DNA from: Jannaschia faecimaris
GTDB lineage: Bacteria > Pseudomonadota > Alphaproteobacteria > Rhodobacterales > Rhodobacteraceae
Assembly (NCBI RefSeq): GCF_900107415.1
Contig: NZ_FNPX01000001.1
Location: 124,001-188,000 of the forward strand
Direction of reading: 5' to 3'
Length of the DNA: 64,000 bases
Part shown: positions 22,199-29,432 of the stretch, piece by piece
Position numbering within the stretch: the first letter of the stretch is position 1
How the letters are laid out: each line of letters begins with the position of its first letter
The notes under the pieces: generated by a model
Databases searched by the model: none
Told to the model about the DNA's origin: nothing
Seen by the model: only the letters and a program-made list of their open reading frames with translations
Made by a program: the position numbers and the translations under genes

Positions 22199-22978
22199 TC
22201 AGGCTCCTAGCACGGCTTCGATACGGGGGACGTCTTCGGGGTTGTTCAACTCCCAGAACAGGCGACCCTTGGCGTCGACCTCGACGCAGGCGACGGTCGC
22301 GCCGTGTTCCAGAAAGCGCAGTTGTTCCAGGCCTTCGCGCTTCTCCAGCTCGCCCTCGGGCCAGCCGACGTAGGCGGCGAGCGCATCTGGGCGGTAGGCA
22401 TAGACGCCGACATGGTGGAACACCGGCACGGGCTCAGGCACCTTGCCGGGTGCGATATAGGGGATCACTTCCTTGGAGAAGTAGAGACCGTGCAGGTTGG
22501 TATCGAACACCGCCGTCGTGCCGCCCACGCGGCCCGCCTTCCGGTCCTCGACAAACATATCGTAGGTCTGCCGGTCACAACGCAGCACCGGGGTCGCGAC
22601 CTGCGCGGTCGCGTCGGATTTCATTCGCTCGATCAGCGCCTCAACGAACCAGGGCGGCGTCAGCGGCGCATCGCCCTGCAAGTTCACCACCAGATCCGCA
22701 TCGACTTGCGTCAAGGCCTCGGCGCAGCGTTCGGTGCCGTTCGCAGCTTCTGGCGACGTCATCAGGACGGAGGCCCCGAAGGCCTCGGCGGCGGATTTGA
22801 TCCGCTCGTCATCTGTCACGACGTAAACGGCATCGACGCCGCCGACCTGCAACGCCGCCTCCCAGGTCATATGGATCAGGGTCTTGGTCGACCCGTCCTT
22901 CTGGCGCAATTCGGCGAGCGGCTTGCCGGGATAGCGGGTCGAAGCATAGCGGGCCGGGATCATCAAAACAGTCTTCAT
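22199..22978 (-). CDS. kdsB: 3-deoxy-manno-octulosonate cytidylyltransferase
   Basis: KdsB activates KDO to CMP-KDO. The 259-residue nucleotidyltransferase has the N-terminal IPARYASTRYPGKPLAE motif, VYVVTDDERI and the LVVNLQGDAPL region that binds CTP and metal; the usual QGDEP reads QGDAP here, a change to note. Its ATG overlaps the kdsD stop (ATGA). It lies between the isomerase and the synthase genes, so the three KDO enzymes are made together. Confidence 0.94.
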   Translation of the reverse strand: MKTVLMIPARYASTRYPGKPLAELRQKDGSTKTLIHMTWEAALQVGGVDAVYVVTDDERIKSAAEAFGASVLMTSPEAANGTERCAEALTQVDADLVVNLQGDAPLTPPWFVEALIERMKSDATAQVATPVLRCDRQTYDMFVEDRKAGRVGGTTAVFDTNLHGLYFSKEVIPYIAPGKVPEPVPVFHHVGVYAYRPDALAAYVGWPEGELEKREGLEQLRFLEHGATVACVEVDAKGRLFWELNNPEDVPRIEAVLGA

Positions 22979-23916
22979 GCGACACCTGCGCGCAAAAGGT
23001 CATGGATATGCAGAACGCCCACGGGAACATCGCCCTCGCAGATGACAAGCACGCTGATCTTGCGATCGTTCAAAATGGCCAGCGCTGCGGCCGCCAGCAT
23101 ATCCGGTGGCACGGTCAGCGGGTCAGGCGTGGCCACGTCGCCCGCCGTCCGCTCCATCAGATGATCGATGTTCCGCCTCAGGTCGCCATCCGTGATCACA
23201 CCCGTCAGGCGGCCGCCATCGACCACGGCCCCGATGCCAAACCCCCCTGCCGTCATGACCAACAGTGCCTCGGCCATCGGCGTATCGGGGGCGACGACGG
23301 GGATCTTCGCGTGCATCAAAGTGCTGACACGGGCCATCTGCGCGCCAAGTTTGCCGCCGGGATGAAAGACGCTGAAGTCCTCAGGCCGGAAGTTCCGGCG
23401 CCGCAGCAGCGCCACGGCCAGCGCATCGCCTAGCGCAAGCGTCAGCGTGGTCGAGGTGGTGGGCACCATCCCGATACCGCAGGCCTCGGGCAGGGCGGGA
23501 ATGGTCAACAGGTGATCCGCCGCCTGCATCAAGGTCGAGCCGGGCCGCGACGAAATTCCGATCAAGGGCACCTGGAACCGGCGCGTATGTTCGATCATGT
23601 CGCGCAGCTCCGCCGCCTCCCCGGAATTGGACAGCATCAGCACGACGTCATCGGCACCGATCATGCCCATGTCGCCGTGGCTTGCCTCGGCGGGGTGGAC
23701 GAACATCGACGGCGTGCCGGTCGAGGCGAACGTGGCCGCGATCTTGCGGGCAATGTGCCCCGACTTACCCATTCCCGTGACGATCACGCGCCCCGACAGG
23801 CCGGCGATCAGATCGACGACCCCGGTAAAGTCATCGGGCAGGGCATTGGCCAGCACTTCGAGCGCAGCAGCTTCGGTGCGCAGAACTTCGCGGGCGGTTT
23901 CGAGAGGATCAATCAT
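22975..23916 (-). CDS. kdsD: Arabinose-5-phosphate isomerase (KdsD/KpsF type)
   Basis: This enzyme converts ribulose 5-phosphate to arabinose 5-phosphate, the first step to KDO. The 313-residue protein has an N-terminal SIS domain (GMGKSGHIARKIAATFASTG, then FVHPAEASHGDMGMI and MLSNSGEAAELRDMI) and two C-terminal CBS domains (from about residue 200). The VVDGGRLTGVITDGDLRR stretch marks the second half. It could serve LPS, capsule or both, since it lies in one operon with ugd and a glycosyltransferase gene. Confidence 0.94.
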   Translation of the reverse strand: MIDPLETAREVLRTEAAALEVLANALPDDFTGVVDLIAGLSGRVIVTGMGKSGHIARKIAATFASTGTPSMFVHPAEASHGDMGMIGADDVVLMLSNSGEAAELRDMIEHTRRFQVPLIGISSRPGSTLMQAADHLLTIPALPEACGIGMVPTTSTTLTLALGDALAVALLRRRNFRPEDFSVFHPGGKLGAQMARVSTLMHAKIPVVAPDTPMAEALLVMTAGGFGIGAVVDGGRLTGVITDGDLRRNIDHLMERTAGDVATPDPLTVPPDMLAAAALAILNDRKISVLVICEGDVPVGVLHIHDLLRAGVA

Positions 23917-23953
23917 GGCCTCAGCAGATAGGGCCGGGGCACAGTTGGCGCAA

Positions 23954-25195
23954 CTAGAGTTCGATGCGCCGATCCGCCGGAACCAGAGTGTTGATCTGCG
24001 CGATATGCTCGGGCAGGCATTTGTTCAGGAAGTCATATTCCGCGACGATATGGTCCCGCGCCGCGCGCCCTAGGTGGGCGAACTTTGCTGGATCGGCCAG
24101 CACCTCGCAAACCTGCCGGGCCAAGGCCTCGGGCTTGAGGAAGTCGACCAGCAGGCCTGTCTCACCGTGGGTTATCGCCTCGCGCACCGGGGCGACGTTG
24201 CTGGCAACGACCGTTGCCTGCATCGCCATCGATTCCAGTAACGACCAGGACAGAACAAAGGGCATCGTCAGATAAATATGACACCGGCTGATCTGAACGA
24301 CCTTCTGGTAGTCGGCGTAGGGCAACTGACCGAGGAAATGCACCCGGTCCCAATCAAGGAGGTGCCCGACCTCGCGCTCCAGTTCAGCCCGGAAACCGCC
24401 TTCGGCCTGGCTGGCCGCGCCATAGGATGCACCGGAGCCGCCAACGATCAGAACACGCGCCTTGGGCCGCGCTTTCTGGATTGCAGGCAAGGCGCGCATG
24501 AACGTGTGGAATCCGCGCGTCCGTTCCATGTTGCGGGCTAGGTAGGTGAATATCTCGTCTTCGCGGGAAATACGCCCGACACGCCCCAGGTTCAGCGCGA
24601 CATCCGGGTCCGGCCGCAGCCGGTCAGTCCGGATACCGTCGTGACAGACATATAGTTTGTCATGGAATATCTTGGGAAAGGTGTCGCGCTGCCAGCAGGT
24701 CGGGGCCACGCCCCTGTCGACCACGTGCAGGTTGCTATTGGGCACCGCATTACGCGCGTGTAGCAGGTACGGCGTTGCCGGCTTGGCCGGCTCTTCGGGG
24801 TCGAAGCCGACCGGGCCACCCTTTGCGAGGTAATAATACTCGAAAAACCCGAGAATGGGCACGCCCGGCAGGGCCTGCTTCATGAACAGCAATTCGCCCC
24901 AGCCAGTGTGCCCCAGGATAATGTCGGGAACGAATCCCGCCGCCTTCAACCGCGCCGCCGCCTGGGCCGCGCCGTAGCCGTTGCCGGCGGCCTCCTCCCA
25001 GGTCTTCGACAGACCATAGGCATCTCCGGCGGGGGCATGATGGCTTTTGTAGACCACCTTCCGTACGCCCCGACGTTCGGGAAAATTCTGTCGCTGGGTC
25101 AGAAAGACAAGATCGTGCACGCCCTGCCCGACCAACCAGTCCAGAAGTTCCCGGTATTGTCCGGGCATGTTCTGGTGAACCAACAGGATCTTCAT
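23954..25195 (-). CDS. Glycosyltransferase family 4 protein
   Basis: The 413-residue protein has the GT-B layout: an N-terminal domain starting ILLVHQNMPGQYRELLDWL and a C-terminal GT1-type nucleotide-sugar domain (ARVLIVGGSGASYG, then SWSLLESMAMQATVVASN with the E-x7-E-like region and GETGLLVDF). It probably adds a sugar during polysaccharide or LPS core assembly. It starts three bases after the ugd stop and has AGGATC upstream, so it is co-expressed with ugd, which could supply its donor UDP-glucuronate. Donor and acceptor are not predictable. Confidence 0.85.
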   Translation of the reverse strand: MKILLVHQNMPGQYRELLDWLVGQGVHDLVFLTQRQNFPERRGVRKVVYKSHHAPAGDAYGLSKTWEEAAGNGYGAAQAAARLKAAGFVPDIILGHTGWGELLFMKQALPGVPILGFFEYYYLAKGGPVGFDPEEPAKPATPYLLHARNAVPNSNLHVVDRGVAPTCWQRDTFPKIFHDKLYVCHDGIRTDRLRPDPDVALNLGRVGRISREDEIFTYLARNMERTRGFHTFMRALPAIQKARPKARVLIVGGSGASYGAASQAEGGFRAELEREVGHLLDWDRVHFLGQLPYADYQKVVQISRCHIYLTMPFVLSWSLLESMAMQATVVASNVAPVREAITHGETGLLVDFLKPEALARQVCEVLADPAKFAHLGRAARDHIVAEYDFLNKCLPEHIAQINTLVPADRRIEL

Positions 25196-25198
25196 GCG

Positions 25199-26503
25199 TC
25201 AGCGACCGACGGCCTCGTAGGCTTCAAAACCGGCCTGCATCGCATCCGACCGGTTGTAGATATTGCGCAGGTCGGCCATCCGCGCGACCGCCATCGACCC
25301 CGCGATGCGTTTGAGGTCCAATGCGCGGAACTCGTTCCACTCGGTCAGCAGCACCATCAGATCGGCCCCTTCGGTCGCTGCATAGGGGTCGCTCTGCCAC
25401 TGCACGCCGGGCAGGAGGTTCTCACCTTCGCGGAACCCTTCGGGGTCGACGACGCGCACATGGGCCCCGCCCCCCACCAGAGCCGGCACGATGGTCAGGC
25501 TGGGCGCATCACGCATATCGTCGGTATTCGGCTTGAATGTCACGCCCAGCACGACGATCGTCTTGCCGTTGAAGCTGCCGTCGCACAGGTCGCGCAGCTT
25601 CTCGACCATACGAACCTTCACGCCTTCGTTGACGCGCATCACGGCCTCGGTGATCTGCATGGGGACCGCATGTTCCTGCCCGATACGGGCCAGCGCGGCT
25701 GTGTCCTTGGGAAAGCACGATCCGCCGTAGCCCGGACCTGCGTGCAGGAACTTGTTACCGATCCGACCGTCCATCCCCATGCCCTTGGACACTTTCTTGA
25801 CATCGGCCCCGACCCGCTCGCACAGGGCCGCGATCTCATTTATGAAGGTGATCTTGGTCGCAAGGAAGGCGTTAGCCGCATATTTGATCATCTCGGCCGA
25901 CTCCAGATCGGTTACCATGATCGGGAAGTCACGCAGGTACAGCGGGCGGTAGATGTCGGACATCACCTCGCCCGCGCGCTCGGTCTGCACGCCGACGACG
26001 ACGCGGTCGGGTCGCATGAAATCGTCGATGGCCGCACCCTCGCGCAGGAATTCGGGGTTGGAGGCCACGTCGAAGTCGGCCTCGGGGGCGGCGGCGCGAA
26101 CGGCTTCGGCCACCTTGCGGTTGGTGCCCACGGGCACAGTCGATTTCGTGACGATTACCGCATAGCCGGTCAGCGCCTGGCCGATTTCGGCGGCGGCGGC
26201 CATGACGTACGTCAAGTCGGCATGCCCGTCCCCCCGGCGCGTCGGCGTGCCAACGGCGATGAAGACCGCATCGGCCCCGTCCACCGCCCTTTTCAGATCA
26301 GTCGTGAACGACAAACGTCCCGCATTCACGTTGCGCGCCATCAGGTCGTCCAACCCCGGCTCGAAGATGGGGACCTTGCCGGCCTCCAGCATCTCGATTT
26401 TTTTCGGGTCCTTGTCGACGCAGATAACTTCGTGGCCAAAGTCTGAAAAGCAGACCCCTGACACCAAACCCACGTAACCGGTGCCGATCATTGCAATACG
26501 CAT
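25199..26503 (-). CDS. ugd: UDP-glucose 6-dehydrogenase
   Basis: The 434-residue enzyme oxidises UDP-glucose to UDP-glucuronate with two NAD+. It has the Rossmann motif MIGTGYVGLVSG at the N-terminus, KSTVPVGTNRK, the NPEFLREGAAIDDF segment and the catalytic Cys263 in GPGYGGSCFPKD, then the C-terminal domain with GVTFKPNTDDMRDAPS. GDP-mannose dehydrogenase is the near relative but the motifs favour Ugd. ATG 26503 (AGAGGG upstream) begins MRIAMIGTG; the 25 extra residues to 26578 are unlikely. It heads the operon with the glycosyltransferase and KDO genes and diverges from another glycosyltransferase gene. Confidence 0.94.
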   Translation of the reverse strand: MRIAMIGTGYVGLVSGVCFSDFGHEVICVDKDPKKIEMLEAGKVPIFEPGLDDLMARNVNAGRLSFTTDLKRAVDGADAVFIAVGTPTRRGDGHADLTYVMAAAAEIGQALTGYAVIVTKSTVPVGTNRKVAEAVRAAAPEADFDVASNPEFLREGAAIDDFMRPDRVVVGVQTERAGEVMSDIYRPLYLRDFPIMVTDLESAEMIKYAANAFLATKITFINEIAALCERVGADVKKVSKGMGMDGRIGNKFLHAGPGYGGSCFPKDTAALARIGQEHAVPMQITEAVMRVNEGVKVRMVEKLRDLCDGSFNGKTIVVLGVTFKPNTDDMRDAPSLTIVPALVGGGAHVRVVDPEGFREGENLLPGVQWQSDPYAATEGADLMVLLTEWNEFRALDLKRIAGSMAVARMADLRNIYNRSDAMQAGFEAYEAVGR

Positions 26504-26669
26504 CGTAAACCCTCTTGGACATCGTCTTGGCCCGGCATCTTGCAATGCATCATGGCACGGTTGTGGCGACAGGACCATTTCGCCCCGATAAATCGAACCA
26601 AACCCTTGCCATTGTTACGGTCAACCTATCCCTTTGGTGACGATGACGGACCCGCCAAGAGGCCCAGAG
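26504..26669. promoter_or_regulatory. Divergent promoter space between ugd and a GT4 gene
   Basis: This 166-base interval separates the two divergent starts and must hold promoters for both directions. It is relatively AT-rich in the middle. A weak plus-strand candidate is TTGCCA near 26608 with TATCCC 15 bases later, but the match is poor and I do not assign it. Confidence 0.4.
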
Positions 26670-27866
26670 ATGAGCAGTTTCAACCCGCCCCGCCGTGTCT
26701 TGATAGTGGTGGAGAACCTCCCCGTGCCGCTGGACCGCCGCGTCTGGCTGGAGGCGACGTCGCTGACGGCCGCCGGGTACGAGGTGTCGGTGATCTGCCC
26801 GACCGGGCGGGGCTGGGACAAGCCGCGCGAAGTCATCAATGGCGTCCACATCTACCGCCACCCCGCGCCGCCCGAAGCGCACGCGGGGGCCATGGCCTAT
26901 GCGCGAGAATACCTGCACGCGATCCGGCACTGGTTTAGACTGGCCCGCGTGGTGCGCCGGGATCGCGGCTTTGACGTGATCCAAGGCTGCAACCCGCCCG
27001 ATCTGATCTGGCTTCTGGCGCTGCGCTACCGCCTTGCCGGGGTGCGGTCCCTGTTCGACCACCACGACGTCTGTCCAGAGTTGTTCGAAGCGAAGTTCGG
27101 CAAGCGGGGCCTGCTGTATGGCGTCATGCGCCTGTGGGAGCGGATCACCTTTGCCTGCGCCCAGACGTCCATCGCCACGAACGAAAGCTTCGCCCGCATT
27201 GCCCGCGAACGCGGCGGCATGGCGGCAGAGGACGTCTTCGTCGTCCGCTCCGCCCCCCAGATCGAGAAGTTCCTGCCTGGCCCCGGCGATGCGACTTACC
27301 GTCGGGCGGGCACCGTTCTGGGCTGGATCGGAATTATCGGCCAACAGGAGGGGTTGGACCTGATGGTCGAGGCGGTCAGCCATCTGATCGCCATGGGCAA
27401 AACGGACGTGCATGTTGTCGTCATCGGCTTCGGCCCACACCAGCAGGTCATCGAGGACAAGGTCCGACAGGCGGGCCTGTCCGAACGGTTCACCTTTACC
27501 GGCGCGCTTTATGGCGACGTTATGCTGGGCGCGCTGAACGCCATCGACATCGGGCTGGCCCCCGACCCCAAGAACGCGATGAACGACATTTCCACGATGA
27601 ACAAAGTCATGGAATACATGACCCTGGAAAAGCCCTGCGTGCAGTTCGATCTGACCGAAGGGCGGGCCTCGGCCGGCGATGCCTCGCTCTACGCACGCGC
27701 AAACGACCCCGAGGATTTCGCCGACAAGATCGCCTGGCTGATGGACAATCCGCAGGAGGCCCGCGCCATGGGCCAGCGCGGGCGCGACCGGGTGCTCGAC
27801 ACCCTGAGTTGGGATCACTCGGTCCCACAGCTTCTGGCCGCCTACGAGCGGGTGTTCAGCAAATAG
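26670..27866 (+). CDS. Glycosyltransferase family 4 protein of the EPS locus
   Basis: The 398-residue GT-B protein opens with VLIVVENLPVPLDRRVWLEA, typical of exopolysaccharide GT4 enzymes, has LFDHHDVCPELFEAKFG in the N-domain and a C-terminal donor domain with FTGALYGDVMLGALNAIDIG and a DTLSWDHSVPQLLAAYE tail. ATG 26670 is chosen because AAGAGG lies seven bases upstream; in-frame starts at 26634 (TTG) and 26643 (ATG) lack it. Its stop is four bases from the convergent exosortase gene. The sugar added is unknown. Confidence 0.85.
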   Translation: MSSFNPPRRVLIVVENLPVPLDRRVWLEATSLTAAGYEVSVICPTGRGWDKPREVINGVHIYRHPAPPEAHAGAMAYAREYLHAIRHWFRLARVVRRDRGFDVIQGCNPPDLIWLLALRYRLAGVRSLFDHHDVCPELFEAKFGKRGLLYGVMRLWERITFACAQTSIATNESFARIARERGGMAAEDVFVVRSAPQIEKFLPGPGDATYRRAGTVLGWIGIIGQQEGLDLMVEAVSHLIAMGKTDVHVVVIGFGPHQQVIEDKVRQAGLSERFTFTGALYGDVMLGALNAIDIGLAPDPKNAMNDISTMNKVMEYMTLEKPCVQFDLTEGRASAGDASLYARANDPEDFADKIAWLMDNPQEARAMGQRGRDRVLDTLSWDHSVPQLLAAYERVFSK

Positions 27867-27870
27867 CGCC

Positions 27871-29427
27871 TCAGTCGGGAATCAGCGGCTGCAACGCCGG
27901 AAGGGCCGCGCGGGCCATTTCGCGCAGCCGCGCCTCGGCGTCGGCCTCGGTCTCGTCCGGGTGCAGGGGGGTCGTGAAGCGAACCATCATCCCATCGCTG
28001 CGCCCGGTCAGCAGACCGTCGCGCACGGCGGAAAACTTGGCCTGCCAGTCGCTGGTCAGGCGCGTGCCCCGCTGCTCGAACCAGTAGAGCACAACTTGCT
28101 TGTTCAGACCCTTCTGGATGATCGCGCGATTGACCGGGAACGTCGCGCCACCTGCCGTCAACTCGGCCCGGTCCAGCGAGGCGATCTCCCATCCGGCGGC
28201 GGGCAGGCAGATTTCCGGCGAATGGATGCCGGTGCCATCGGCCTGGCGTGCATACCAGGCGACGAACATGCCCACCGGAGCAGCGGCGTCGGGCCGGTCG
28301 AAATCGGCGGCCATGTAGTCGCTGGCCGACAGGATGCGCGTGACCTCCGGATCCAGCCATGCGCGCTGCCCCCCCCAATCGCCGATCTGCATCGGGTAGG
28401 CGGCCAACCGCGCCTCGGGGTCGACCTTGGGCCCGTTAACCGCCAGGTGCAGGCCCGTCACCAGAACGGTCAACACCGTCAGCACCAGCAATGGCACCGC
28501 CCCACCGATGCCGCCGATTCGCGATGCCTGACGCGCAAGACCGGCGGTGTCGAGGTCCAGCATCGGCCCCTGTACCGGGCGCAGGCGGCATAACCCACAT
28601 GCCGAAAGGAGCAAGATAGCGATGCACAGCCCGAAGACGACCCAACCTTCAAAGACATGCAGAAACCCCTGCGCCTGCGCGATGCCGTAGCGGTCGACAA
28701 GGATGCCGATGATCCCGATCCGCACCGCATTCAGCAGGATGGCCAGCGGGGCCGCCATCGCGAACAGGATGATCCGATGCGCCATCGGACCGCGGTAGAG
28801 GATGGCCGTCAAATAGGAGAAGCTGAGGATCGGGAACAGATAGCGCAGCCCCGAACAAGCCTCGGCCACCTGCAACTGCCAAACACCCAGGTCGATGATC
28901 TGACCGTCGAGGAACACGGGCACGCCCGCCGCATCGACCAGCGCCACGCCAATCTGCGCCGAGATGTCCTGCAACGCAGTCGAAACCTTCCAGTAAAGGA
29001 CCTGCGGCAGGGGCAGCATGAAGACGAGATGAAAAACCGAGGCCCAGTGCCGTCGTCCCCGCGACCATCCCATCGCGATGAGAACGACGGCCATCGTCCA
29101 GAAGATCAGCGCATAGGTAACAAGGTCCGGAATGGAGGTGCGCGCACCTGCCAGCGCCAAAACCAGAGCGAAGACGCCAAGTAGCACGCCGGGCCAGCGG
29201 ACCGGGGCGGCGTCCAAGACGGCGGGCCGGTCGCGCATCTCGCGCAGGAACAGGAACAGGGAGATGAGCGGGATCAGCGGTCCGTGACTGTATTCCGGTG
29301 TCGTCCATGCCGCTCCAAGGGACGCGAGGCCCGTCCAGAAGAGCGGTACCGTGGCCAGTGTCGCCGCCAACAGGGCCAGCGGAGCCAGTGCGACGCGACG
29401 GGGCGTCAGGGTATCGGCGAATACCAT
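27871..29427 (-). CDS. xrtD: Exosortase fused to an EpsI domain (XrtD-like)
   Basis: Exosortases are multi-pass inner-membrane cysteine transpeptidases that cut C-terminal sorting tails (PEP-CTERM type) and act with exopolysaccharide loci. The 518-residue protein has an exosortase part (about 1-280, eight or so membrane segments) with the catalytic triad C191 (EACSGLRYLFP), R236 (LNAVRIGIIG) and H257 (FLHVFEGWVVFG). A last membrane helix (about 320-340) leads to a periplasmic EpsI-type domain with EICLPAAGWEI. Fusion to EpsI is the layout of exosortase D, known to go with VPLPA-CTERM proteins in Rhodobacterales and relatives. It starts five bases after the TPR lipoprotein stop. No sorting-tail substrate was seen in the window. 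Confidence 0.88.
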   Translation of the reverse strand: MVFADTLTPRRVALAPLALLAATLATVPLFWTGLASLGAAWTTPEYSHGPLIPLISLFLFLREMRDRPAVLDAAPVRWPGVLLGVFALVLALAGARTSIPDLVTYALIFWTMAVVLIAMGWSRGRRHWASVFHLVFMLPLPQVLYWKVSTALQDISAQIGVALVDAAGVPVFLDGQIIDLGVWQLQVAEACSGLRYLFPILSFSYLTAILYRGPMAHRIILFAMAAPLAILLNAVRIGIIGILVDRYGIAQAQGFLHVFEGWVVFGLCIAILLLSACGLCRLRPVQGPMLDLDTAGLARQASRIGGIGGAVPLLVLTVLTVLVTGLHLAVNGPKVDPEARLAAYPMQIGDWGGQRAWLDPEVTRILSASDYMAADFDRPDAAAPVGMFVAWYARQADGTGIHSPEICLPAAGWEIASLDRAELTAGGATFPVNRAIIQKGLNKQVVLYWFEQRGTRLTSDWQAKFSAVRDGLLTGRSDGMMVRFTTPLHPDETEADAEARLREMARAALPALQPLIPD

Positions 29428-29432
29428 CGTCG

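Noticed and set aside
24908-26446. Open frame of 512 codons opposite the glycosyltransferase and ugd genes
   Set aside because: Antisense shadow of two well-supported genes; composition (His, Gly, Arg, Asp) is typical of such shadows.
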